Positions 6,031 to 12,382 of a stretch of 12,715 nt of DNA are shown piece by piece. Below the pieces are notes generated by a model, which was given only the letters and a program-made list of their open reading frames with translations, did no database searches and was not told the DNA's origin. Origin of the DNA: Candidatus Eiseniibacteriota bacterium (GTDB lineage Bacteria; Eisenbacteria; RBG-16-71-46); NCBI GenBank assembly GCA_023249815.1, contig JAHFBX010000044.1, positions 1-12,715 on the forward strand. The letters run 5' to 3'. The translations under genes and the position numbers were made by a program. Within the stretch, counting starts at the first letter, position 1; every line of letters begins with the position of its first letter.

Positions 6031-7753
6031 GCTCGCGCGCGGACTCGAGGCGGCGTTGCGCGCGGCGGGCGTGGACGCGGGCGTGGCGCTCGAGCGCATC
6101 GAGTGGGCGGTGCCGCGCGATCGCGCGCACGGCGACTGGACCACGAACGTCGCGATGACGCTGGCGAAGGGCGCGCGCCGGCCGCCGCGCGCGCTGGCCG
6201 AGGCGCTCGCGGCCGCGTTCCCGCTCGAGGAGTCACCGTTTCGCGCCGTCGAGGTGGCGGGGCCCGGCTTCCTGAACTTCCGCTACAAGGAGGAGTGGTT
6301 GGCGGCGCTCCCCGACCGCATCCTCGCCGAGGGCGCGGCCTACGGGCGGTCGGACCGCGGGGCCGGCACGCGCGTGCTCGTCGAGTACGTGAGCGCCAAC
6401 CCCACCGGACCCATGAACGTCGTGAGTGCTCGCGCGGCGGCCGTGGGCTCAGGCCTGGTGCGGCTCCTGGACGCCGCGGGTCATGCGCCCGCGAGCGAGT
6501 TCTACGTGAATGACTCCGGCAACCAGGTGGACCTGCTCGGGGAGTCCGTCGCGGCGCGCTTCGCGGAGCGAATCGGCGAGTCGCGGCCGCTGCCCGAGGA
6601 GGGCTACCGCGGCGAGTACGTGCGCGAGCTGGCGGCGAGGCTTCCCGAGGCCGAGGCGCGCGCCGCGCTGTCGCGAGCCGACGGCGCGAGCTGGTTCCGT
6701 GACCGCGCGCTCGAGCTGGTGGTGGAGTGGCAGAAATCGGACCTCGCCGCCTACGGCGTGACGTTTGACCGCTGGTTCCGCGAGTCGTCGCTCCACCCCG
6801 GAGCGGTCGAACGCACGCTCGCCTTACTCGAGGCGCGCGGCGTCACCTACCGCGCCGAGCGGCCCGAGGGCGTGACCGAGGCGGCCGAGGCGCGCGTCAA
6901 AGCTGAAGCGGGGGCTGCGGGCGGCAGCGGCATCGCGACGTGGCTGCGCACGTCCGCCCACGGCGACTCCATGGATCGCGTCATCGTGCGCAGTGATGGC
7001 CGGCCCACCTACCTGCTCCCCGACATCGCCTACCACGCGGACAAGCGCGAACGCGGCTTCCGCCATGCCATCAACCTGTGGGGGCCCGATCACCACGCCT
7101 ACGTCGCGACGCTCGGCGCGGCGCTCCGGTCGCTCGGGCTCGAGCCGGATTTCCTCCACGTCCTGATCGTGCAGCAGGTGAACCTGTTGCGCGACGGCCA
7201 GGCCGTGAAGATGAGCAAGCGCGCCGGCGAGTTCGACACGCTGCGCGACCTCCTGGACGACGTCGGCGCCGACAACGCCAAGTTCCTGTTCCTCATGCGC
7301 TCGAGCAGCTCGCATCTGGACTTCGATCTCGAGCTCGCGAAACGGCAGAACGACGACAACCCGGCGTTCTACGTGCAGTACGCGCACGCGCGCATCCGCT
7401 CCGTGCTGCGCAAGGCCGCGGAGCGGAACCTGGCGCCGGCCGAGGGCGCCGGCACCGCGCTCGAGGCGGGTCCGGAGGTGGCGCTCGCGCGCCAGCTCGC
7501 GACCTGGCCCGAACTGGTGCGTGGCGCCGCCGCCGCGCGCGAGCCGCACCGCGTGCCCGCCTATCTGGTGGAGACATCGGCGGAGTTCCACCGTTTCTAT
7601 CACGAGTGCCGCGTCGTGGGTGACGACGTCGCGGTGAGCCGCCGGCGCCTGCGGCTGTGCGCGGCGGCCGCGCAGGTCCTGCGCAACGGGCTCGCACTCA
7701 TGGGGGTGACGGCGCCGGAGCGTCTCGAGCGCGCCGCCGAGGCGAGCGCGTGA
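6017..7753 (+). CDS. argS: Arginyl-tRNA synthetase with altered HIGH motif
   Basis: A 578-residue class I synthetase. The N-terminal additional domain (about 1-95, ending VEVAGPGFLNFRY) is typical of ArgRS. The catalytic start reads VEYVSANPTGPM, which is the ArgRS signature, but the next residues are N134-V-V-S137 where family members carry HVGH. It then continues ARAAAVGSGLVRLLDAAGH and FYVNDSGNQV as expected. KMSKRAGEFDTL (398-409) is intact, and the C-terminal anticodon-binding DALR-type domain follows (NPAFYVQYAHARI onward). The rest is so typical that it is surely ArgRS; the lost histidines are the oddity. The start at TTG 6017 follows the Shine-Dalgarno; ATG 5999 would add six residues. 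It overlaps the 3' end of rsfS and its stop overlaps the next start (GTGA), so translation is coupled. Confidence 0.93.
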   Translation: MVWNELARGLEAALRAAGVDAGVALERIEWAVPRDRAHGDWTTNVAMTLAKGARRPPRALAEALAAAFPLEESPFRAVEVAGPGFLNFRYKEEWLAALPDRILAEGAAYGRSDRGAGTRVLVEYVSANPTGPMNVVSARAAAVGSGLVRLLDAAGHAPASEFYVNDSGNQVDLLGESVAARFAERIGESRPLPEEGYRGEYVRELAARLPEAEARAALSRADGASWFRDRALELVVEWQKSDLAAYGVTFDRWFRESSLHPGAVERTLALLEARGVTYRAERPEGVTEAAEARVKAEAGAAGGSGIATWLRTSAHGDSMDRVIVRSDGRPTYLLPDIAYHADKRERGFRHAINLWGPDHHAYVATLGAALRSLGLEPDFLHVLIVQQVNLLRDGQAVKMSKRAGEFDTLRDLLDDVGADNAKFLFLMRSSSSHLDFDLELAKRQNDDNPAFYVQYAHARIRSVLRKAAERNLAPAEGAGTALEAGPEVALARQLATWPELVRGAAAAREPHRVPAYLVETSAEFHRFYHECRVVGDDVAVSRRRLRLCAAAAQVLRNGLALMGVTAPERLERAAEASA

Positions 7754-8676
7754 ACCCGCAGCGCATCCTGGTCGTGGGCTCGGTGGCGCTCGACACCATC
7801 CGTACGCCGTACGGCGAGGTCGAGGAAGCGCTCGGGGGATCGGCGTCCTACTTCTCGTTCTCCGCGAGCCACTTCTCACCGGTCTCGGTCGTGGCCGTCG
7901 TCGGCCAGGACTTCCCCGTCACGCATCGGGACACGTTCGCGAGCCGCGGCATCGACCTGGCCGGCCTCGAGGAGGCGCCCGGACGAACGTTCCGCTGGCG
8001 CGGGGAGTACATGGCGGAGCTCGGCCACGCGCACACGCTCGAGACGCAATTGAACGTGTTCGCGGACTTCCACCCCCGCCTGACCGACGCGCATCGCCGC
8101 ATCCCGTACGTGTTCCTCGCGAACATCGACCCCGAGCTCCAGCTCGAGGTGCTGTCGCAGATGCGCAAGCCCCGGCTCGTGCTCTCGGACACGATGAACT
8201 ACTGGATCGCGCGCAAGCCCGACAAGGTGCTCGAGGTGTTGCGCCGGGTGGACGTGGCGCTCCTGAACGAGGAGGAGGCGCGGGCACTCGCGGGTGAGAC
8301 GCACCTGACGCGCGCGGCCGAGCGTCTGCTCGAGCAGGGGGCGCACGCCGTCATCATCAAGAAGGGCGAGCACGGCGCGCTCTATCACTCGCGCGACGAA
8401 CGCTTCCTGACCCCTGCGTACCCGGTGGTGGCGCTCACCGACCCGACGGGGGCCGGGGACTCGTTCGCCGGCGGCTTCGTCGGACTGCTGGCACGGCTCG
8501 ACCGCGGCGACGGGGTGGCGCTCCGCCAGGCCATGGCGTGCGGCACGGCCATGGCGTCGCTGGCGATCGAGGCGTTCTCGCCGGCGCGGCTGGTGGAGAC
8601 CACGCCTGACGAGGTCCAGGGGCGGGTGCGGGAACTGCACGAGCTCGTCCACTACGACCTGTTCCCGATGTTCTGA
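7750..8676 (+). CDS. PfkB-family sugar/nucleoside kinase
   Basis: A 308-residue ribokinase-superfamily (PfkB) protein. Landmarks are ILVVGSVALDTI (6-17), the substrate-side LGGSASYFS (28-36), the strand and turn DVALLNEEEARAL, VIIKKGEHGALY, and the C-terminal signature D231-P-T-G-A-G-D237-S, with D237 the catalytic base. Members phosphorylate sugars or nucleosides with ATP; the substrate is not evident. The start is GTG 7750, overlapping the argS TGA (GTGA). The open frame upstream of it belongs to the argS region. It is the last gene of the cluster, with a strong hairpin after the stop. Confidence 0.9.
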   Translation: MNPQRILVVGSVALDTIRTPYGEVEEALGGSASYFSFSASHFSPVSVVAVVGQDFPVTHRDTFASRGIDLAGLEEAPGRTFRWRGEYMAELGHAHTLETQLNVFADFHPRLTDAHRRIPYVFLANIDPELQLEVLSQMRKPRLVLSDTMNYWIARKPDKVLEVLRRVDVALLNEEEARALAGETHLTRAAERLLEQGAHAVIIKKGEHGALYHSRDERFLTPAYPVVALTDPTGAGDSFAGGFVGLLARLDRGDGVALRQAMACGTAMASLAIEAFSPARLVETTPDEVQGRVRELHELVHYDLFPMF

Positions 8677-8712
8677 CCCGCTCGGCCGGGGCTGGCGCCC
8701 GGTCCGCCGGCC

Positions 8713-8739
8713 GGCTCGCGCCGGGGCCCGGCGCGGGCC
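8713..8739 (+). terminator. Strong GC hairpin after the kinase gene
   Basis: Bases 8713-8724 pair with 8728-8739 to form a 12-bp stem (one G-T pair) around a three-base loop; the inner CGCGCCGGG-G-CCCGGCGCG is a 19-base palindrome. A second, smaller stem lies at 8686-8690/8698-8702 (CCGGG and CCCGG). Both fall between the kinase stop at 8676 and the next promoter. Neither has a T tract, so a factor-independent terminator is likely but not certain. Confidence 0.5.
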
Positions 8740-8792
8740 CTGGGGAAACGGCCCGCTCGCAAAGCACGCCTTCCCTGCGGCTTCCACGGTTG

Positions 8793-8801
8793 TGCTAAGC
8801 T
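8793..8801 (+). promoter_or_regulatory. Extended -10 promoter for the gene at 8852
   Basis: TGCTAAGCT is an extended -10 (TG-N-TAAGCT) 50 bases before ATG 8852; a poor -35 (TTCCCT, 8771-8776) is at 19 bases. It lies inside the longest possible open frame (from 8792), which argues for the later start. Confidence 0.5.
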
Positions 8802-8851
8802 GCCGCCCGCGTCACGGCACCCCCCCGAGCTGCTGGCCGAGAGGCAAGACC

Positions 8852-9625
8852 ATGATGGTATCCCCCCTTGCAGTGCGAGCCGAGAGCGCCATCCGCCGGC
8901 TCCGGGACGTGGACGGTGTCAGCGTCATGGCGGAGGGAGATGAGCTCCTCGAGGTGCACGTCTTGAGCAGCGGCGATCGCTCCCCGAAGCAGATCGTGCG
9001 CGACGTGCAGGCGGTGTTGCGCACCGAGCTCAACATGGCCATCGATCACCGCATCGTCTCGGTGGCGCTCGCGCGGCCCGGGGGCTCGGCGCCCTCCACC
9101 GCCACCTCGAGCGCCCGCCCGGCTCCGCCGGCCGAGCCGCGCCCGCTGCTCGAGCCCGCGTCCGCAGCGGCCGCGTCCCCGGGACGCGACGACCGCATCC
9201 GCTACGAGAACGCGAACCTCATCGTCAACGGCCAGCGTACACAGGCGCAGGTCGAGCTCCGCTGGAAGGGTCTGCCGCGCGTCGGCAACGCCTCGGGCTG
9301 GAGCGCGCGCGACGACGCGCACCGCCTGATCGCGCAGGCCACGGCGCTCGCCGTGCAGGAGTTCCTCGCCGACCCGATCGCGCTGAACGTACGCGACGCC
9401 ACGTTCGTGGACGTGGGCGGGCGTCGCATCGCGGTGGTCGTGTTGTCGCTGCTCGCGCACCGCCACGAACGCGTGCTCACGGGCAGCTGCACCGTGGAAC
9501 AGGACACACCCCAGGCGGTCGTGCTCGCCACACTTGGCGCGCTCAACCGGCTGGTGGCCGGACTGCGCGTCAAGGAGCCCACGGAGTACGTGCTCCGCGC
9601 CGAGAGCTACGCGACCGAGAGCTGA
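8852..9625 (+). CDS. Uncharacterised two-domain protein
   Basis: A 257-residue protein without a recognised name. Residues 1-76 form a small domain with GVSVMAEGDELLEVHVLSSGDRSPKQIVRDVQAVL (22-56) and IDHRIVSVALAR (64-75), a pattern I have seen in unnamed proteins of many high-GC bacteria (strand, RSPKQIVRDV helix, IDHR strand). A Pro/Ala-rich linker (about 77-112) leads to a second domain, ENANLIVNGQ to LNRLVAGL (119-238). It has ATALAVQEFL (163-172), a strand VDVGGRRIAVVVLSLL, and VLATLGALNRL (224-234), reminiscent of the LeuA-dimerisation/dsRBD-like fold, which I offer only as a guess. It has no signal peptide or membrane helix, so it is probably cytoplasmic. ATG 8852 has GAGG about 8 bases upstream (8841-8844). 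It is followed six bases after the stop by a strong hairpin. Confidence 0.75.
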   Translation: MMVSPLAVRAESAIRRLRDVDGVSVMAEGDELLEVHVLSSGDRSPKQIVRDVQAVLRTELNMAIDHRIVSVALARPGGSAPSTATSSARPAPPAEPRPLLEPASAAAASPGRDDRIRYENANLIVNGQRTQAQVELRWKGLPRVGNASGWSARDDAHRLIAQATALAVQEFLADPIALNVRDATFVDVGGRRIAVVVLSLLAHRHERVLTGSCTVEQDTPQAVVLATLGALNRLVAGLRVKEPTEYVLRAESYATES

Positions 9626-9630
9626 GTTCC

Positions 9631-9648
9631 GGGCGCGCGTGCGCGCCC
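9631..9648 (+). terminator. Probable terminator of the gene at 8852
   Basis: GGGCGCG (9631-9637) pairs with CGCGCCC (9642-9648) around CGTG, followed by TT. It starts six bases after the stop at 9625. The T tract is only two bases. Confidence 0.55.
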
Positions 9649-9695
9649 TTGACCACCACACGATTTCGGGACCGACAGGTTCCCGGGGGGAGACG

Positions 9696-9730
9696 AGCGA
9701 AGCGGAGCAGGACCAGTCCCTAGCGAAGCG
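9696..9730 (+). repeat. Direct repeat AGCGAAGCG (two copies)
   Basis: Two identical copies at 9696-9704 and 9722-9730, spaced 26 bases start to start, within the folded leader. Each can form a GC-GAA-GC mini-hairpin. Confidence 0.6.
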
Positions 9731-9771
9731 ACCCACCCGCACGACCGCGAGGTCGATGCGGAGAATCCCTC

Positions 9772-9780
9772 AAAGGAGGT
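9772..9780 (+). promoter_or_regulatory. Near-perfect Shine-Dalgarno AAAGGAGGT
   Basis: AAAGGAGGT complements the 3' end of bacterial 16S rRNA almost fully and is the strongest ribosome site in the window. Its GGAGG (9775-9779) ends 10 bases before ATG 9790. Confidence 0.65.
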
Positions 9781-9789
9781 GGGCCGTTC

Positions 9790-9840
9790 ATGGACCTGTT
9801 CTTCGATATCGTCGAGCTGCTGGGTAAGGCCGGTTGGTAA
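9790..9840 (+). CDS. Candidate 16-residue small ORF
   Basis: ATG at 9790 opens a 16-codon frame ending in TAA (9838-9840), peptide MDLFFDIVELLGKAGW. It follows AAAGGAGGT by 9-10 bases. The acidic residues D2, D6 and E9 fall on one helical face and L3, F4, I7, L10 and L11 on the other, so it would form a short acidic amphipathic helix. No homology is known to me. It could be a leader peptide controlling the HD-GYP gene, a signalling peptide or a membrane-active micro-protein. The strong Shine-Dalgarno is the main evidence; with only 16 codons, codon use tells little. Confidence 0.5.
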   Translation: MDLFFDIVELLGKAGW

Positions 9841-9848
9841 CCGGTACC
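9823..9848 (+). other. Hairpin overlapping the small-ORF stop
   Basis: CCGGTT (9830-9835), loop GGT, AACCGG (9839-9844) form a perfect stem; GGTA (9823-9826) and TACC (9845-9848) extend it to 10 bp across a three-base bulge. The stop codon lies in the loop and the 3' stem, so ribosomes translating the small ORF would open it. There is no T run after it, so attenuation of the terminator type is not supported. Confidence 0.45.
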
Positions 9849-9865
9849 GAGAAGCAAGGTTGAGT

Positions 9866-9871
9866 TAGACT
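9866..9871 (+). promoter_or_regulatory. Possible -10 box for the HD-GYP gene
   Basis: TAGACT, within TTGAGTTAGACTCC, resembles the TAGnCT boxes of other genes here and is 86 bases before the GTG start. No convincing -35 at 16-18 bases. Confidence 0.3.
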
Positions 9872-9908
9872 CCTGCCCGTGATCCGGTGTCGGTCCCGTC
9901 CTCTTCAC

Positions 9909-9938
9909 ACTCCCTCGTTCAAACTCCCTCGCCGGGAG
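9909..9938 (+). repeat. Tandem ACTCCCTCG motif and small hairpin
   Basis: ACTCCCTCG occurs at 9909-9917 and 9923-9931. The second copy contributes CTCCC (9924-9928), which can pair with GGGAG (9934-9938). It lies 20 bases before the HD-GYP start codon, so the second copy and the first may compete for GGGAG. Short, and possibly chance. Confidence 0.3.
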
Positions 9939-9957
9939 CCCCCACGATAAGGATGTC

Positions 9958-11280
9958 GTGATCTCCTCCTCATCGCCGCGGAGGCCGGCGCTGTTCCGCC
10001 TCTACTACGCGGCTGTCGTCACGACCGCGCTGCTGCTCGCGGGCCTCGCCTGGGTGCGTCACCCAGAGGCCCCGTGGACCGTCCTCGTCGTCGGACTGGT
10101 CCTGTTGCTGATCGCGGAGTTGGTACCGGTGAAACTCCCGGGCGGCGGGCAGATGACGGCCGGCACGATGATCGACCTCCCACTGCTCCTGCTCGTGGGG
10201 CCGTTCTGGTCCGCGGCGATCGACGTGGTCACCACGTGCGTCGTGCAGGGCCTGCTTCGCCGCCGCCCCGCGGTGCGCGTGCTGCACAACGCCGCCATCT
10301 ACGTGCTGGGAGCGTTCGCGTCGGCTGCGGTCTACGAAGCGCTCGGCGGGCGCATCGGCCAGGTGCTGTTCCCACGCTCGGCGCCGGCGCTCGCGGCGTG
10401 TGGGCTCACGTTCTTTCTCGTCAACTCGGCGTGCGTCTCGCTCGCGATCGGACTCACCGAGGGGCCGAGCCCGTGGCGCATCTGGCAGCGGAACTTCCAG
10501 AACGGGATCCTGCATCACCTGTCGTTCGTGGCACTCGGCACGCTCACCGCGGTCGTGTGGAGCACGTCGGGCACGTGGGGGCTCCTGCTCGTGGCGCTGC
10601 CCGTGCTCGTGTCGCGTTACGCGTTTCAGATCTCGGTGGAGCTGAAGAGCGACCTCAAGGATTTCGTGCGCACGCTCACCGAAGTGCTCGAGGAGGTGGA
10701 TCCCTACACGCGCCACCATTCCGTGCGCGTCTCCACCTACTCCGTGCGCCTCGCGCGCGGGCTGCGCCGGCCGGAGACCGAGGTCGAGGAGATCGAGTAC
10801 GCGGCACTCGTGCACGACCTCGGCAAGATCGGGCCACAGCACCAGTACATCCTCCAGAAGCCCGGCTCGTTGACGCACGAGGAGCAGCGCACACTCCGCG
10901 CGCACCCCGCGGCCGGCGCTGAGATCGTCGCGAAGGTGCGCACGCTCCGGCGCGTCGCGGAGATCGTGCGTTCGCATCATGAGCGCCCGGACGGCCAGGG
11001 CTACCCGTATGGGCTCCGGTCCGCCGACGTGCCGATCGGAGCGCGCATCCTGAACGTGGCTGACGCGTTCGACGCCATGACGAGCGACCGGCCCTACCGC
11101 CGTGCGCTGCCCGTCGAGGCGGCGCTGCGCGAGCTCGAGCGCGGCGCCGGGACGCAGTTCGACGACGGCGTCGTGCGTTGCCTGCTGCGGCTGCACGGCG
11201 CCGGCCGATTCGCTCTGGTGCCGAGCCCGAGCAGCGAAGACCTGCAGCTTTTGCGCCTGCGCACTCGGCTCGGGAGCTAG
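9958..11280 (+). CDS. Membrane-anchored HD-GYP c-di-GMP phosphodiesterase
   Basis: A 440-residue protein. About 225 N-terminal residues form a multi-span membrane region (hydrophobic stretches near 15-32, 40-55, 72-80, 112-126, 145-165, 187-200 and 208-220), of no family I can name. The HD-GYP domain follows: H253-H254 (TRHHSVRVS), H286-D287 (LVHDLGKIG, with K290), H316, and H340-H341-E-R-P-D-G-Q-G-Y-P (340-350), then DAFDAMTSDRPYR (369-381). All usual metal and GYP residues are present, so it is likely active in hydrolysing c-di-GMP in response to a signal at the membrane. The start is GTG 9958, with AAGG at 9949-9952. PurM follows 9 bases after the stop, so they are probably co-transcribed. 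Confidence 0.92.
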   Translation: MISSSSPRRPALFRLYYAAVVTTALLLAGLAWVRHPEAPWTVLVVGLVLLLIAELVPVKLPGGGQMTAGTMIDLPLLLLVGPFWSAAIDVVTTCVVQGLLRRRPAVRVLHNAAIYVLGAFASAAVYEALGGRIGQVLFPRSAPALAACGLTFFLVNSACVSLAIGLTEGPSPWRIWQRNFQNGILHHLSFVALGTLTAVVWSTSGTWGLLLVALPVLVSRYAFQISVELKSDLKDFVRTLTEVLEEVDPYTRHHSVRVSTYSVRLARGLRRPETEVEEIEYAALVHDLGKIGPQHQYILQKPGSLTHEEQRTLRAHPAAGAEIVAKVRTLRRVAEIVRSHHERPDGQGYPYGLRSADVPIGARILNVADAFDAMTSDRPYRRALPVEAALRELERGAGTQFDDGVVRCLLRLHGAGRFALVPSPSSEDLQLLRLRTRLGS

Positions 11281-11289
11281 GGGGGGCGC

Positions 11290-12312
11290 ATGCGCTATCG
11301 CGACGCTGGCGTGGACGTGACCCGCTCCGATCTCATCAAGGACGAGATCGTGCGCGAGATCCGCTCGACCTGGGGCGCGGCCGTGGCGCCACTCGCGGGC
11401 GGGTTCGCGGGCGTCATGCGGTTTCCGGGCGCGCCTCACCTGCTTGCCGCCACGATGGATGGCGTGGGCACCAAACTCCACCTCGCGAGAGCAGCGGGAA
11501 GGCTCGACGACGCCGCGGCCGACCTCGTCTATCACGGTGCCAACGACCTGCTCGTTCATGGCGCGCGCCCGCTCGCGTTCCTGGACTACGTCGCGCAGGC
11601 GAAGCTCCAGCCGGACGACGTGCTCGCCGTGGTGCGCGGACTGGCACGCGCCTGCCGTGAGGTGGGCGCGGCACTCGTGGGTGGCGAGACCGCGGAGATG
11701 CCGGACACCTATCTCCCGGACGTGATCGACGTGGCGGGATGCATGCTCGGGACCGTCGCGCCCGGCGTACTGCTCGACGGCTCGCGCGTTCGGCCGGGCG
11801 ACGTGGTGCTGGGGCTCGCCGGCAGCGGACTTCACACGAACGGCTACTCGCTCGCGCGCCGGGTGCTGGCGTCGTCCAGGCTCACGCTCGCCGATCCCCT
11901 CCCGGGGAGTGCAGGCGAGCGGCTCGCGGACGCGCTGCTCGCACCGCATCGCTGGTACGGGCCGTCCGTGCTGCCGCTTGCGGAGGCGGACCGCATCCGT
12001 GCCATGGCGCACGTCACGGGCGGTGGCATCGCGGGGAACCTCGTGCGCGTGCTGCCCGAAGGCTGCCGCGCGCGCATCTCCGCCGGCGCGTGGCCGCGCC
12101 CCGCGCTGTTCCGCTGGCTCGTCGTCGAGGGCGCGGTCCCCGAGGACGACGCGCGCGCGGCGCTGAACCTGGGTGTCGGCCTGGTGCTCGTCGTGGCGCC
12201 GGAGACCGTGGCCGGCGTTGACGCAGCGCTCGCGGCGGCGGGCGAGACGGTGTGGCGCCTGGGCGAGATCGTGCCCGGCTTGCGCGCCGTGGAATGGATC
12301 GGCCCCGCATGA
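11290..12312 (+). CDS. purM: Phosphoribosylformylglycinamidine cyclo-ligase (AIR synthetase)
   Basis: A 340-residue PurM. It converts FGAM plus ATP to AIR, the fifth step of purine synthesis. Landmarks: RYRDAGVDV (2-10), GGFAG (37-41), D57-G-V-G-T-K62, ND (85-86) within HGANDLLVHGARPLAFLDYVAQAKL, GGETAEMP (131-138), GLAGSGLHTNGYSLAR (175-190), and VTGGGIAGNLVRVLPEG near 240-256. Length is normal (about 345 in E. coli). The ATG at 11290 follows a run of G (11281-11286). It is 9 bases after the HD-GYP stop. No purine riboswitch was seen before it. Confidence 0.96.
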   Translation: MRYRDAGVDVTRSDLIKDEIVREIRSTWGAAVAPLAGGFAGVMRFPGAPHLLAATMDGVGTKLHLARAAGRLDDAAADLVYHGANDLLVHGARPLAFLDYVAQAKLQPDDVLAVVRGLARACREVGAALVGGETAEMPDTYLPDVIDVAGCMLGTVAPGVLLDGSRVRPGDVVLGLAGSGLHTNGYSLARRVLASSRLTLADPLPGSAGERLADALLAPHRWYGPSVLPLAEADRIRAMAHVTGGGIAGNLVRVLPEGCRARISAGAWPRPALFRWLVVEGAVPEDDARAALNLGVGLVLVVAPETVAGVDAALAAAGETVWRLGEIVPGLRAVEWIGPA

Positions 12313-12371
12313 GCTGACCTCCCCCGAGCCCCGACGTCCCCGACGCAACGCCCCCGCTCCCGGAGAGGCAC

Positions 12372-12376
12372 GGAGG
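12372..12376 (+). promoter_or_regulatory. Shine-Dalgarno of the activator gene
   Basis: GGAGG, six bases before ATG 12383, fixes the start of the last gene. Confidence 0.65.
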
Positions 12377-12382
12377 CACGAG

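Larger units (their letters stand above)
9662..9783 (+). other. Candidate structured RNA leader before the small ORF
   Basis: This non-coding stretch has several complementary segments. CGGGACC (9667-9673) pairs with GGTTCCCG (9678-9685, one bulge) around GACA; alternatively GGGAC (9668-9672) can pair with GTCCC (9716-9720), so two folds compete. CCGCA-CGACC (9737-9746) and GGTCG-A-TGCGG (9751-9761) form a 10-bp hairpin capped by a GCGA tetraloop. CCTC (9768-9771) pairs with GAGG (9776-9779), and CCCA(C) (9732-9736) with (G)TGGG (9779-9783); both would cover the Shine-Dalgarno. The 9-base AGCGAAGCG occurs twice (9696-9704 and 9722-9730); it contains GCGAAGC, a sequence known to form a very stable mini-hairpin as DNA. 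No match to a riboswitch class I know. A promoter of its own is not evident. Confidence 0.45.

Noticed and set aside
8792..8851. Earlier start for the two-domain protein
   Set aside because: The 20 extra residues cover the predicted promoter and have no conserved character; the ATG at 8852 has a ribosome site.
9649..9677. Promoter from TTGACC at 9649
   Set aside because: Good -35, but the region 17 bases downstream (CCGACA) is no -10 box.
9650..9790. c-di-GMP (GEMM) or other known riboswitch
   Set aside because: The conserved GEMM pieces (CACGCACAGGGCAAACC, GGACGCAAAGCC) are not present, and no other class I know fits the order of stems.
9887..9961. 24-codon frame from GTG ending at the HD-GYP start
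   Set aside because: No Shine-Dalgarno; the inner ATG-TCG-TGA is only two codons.
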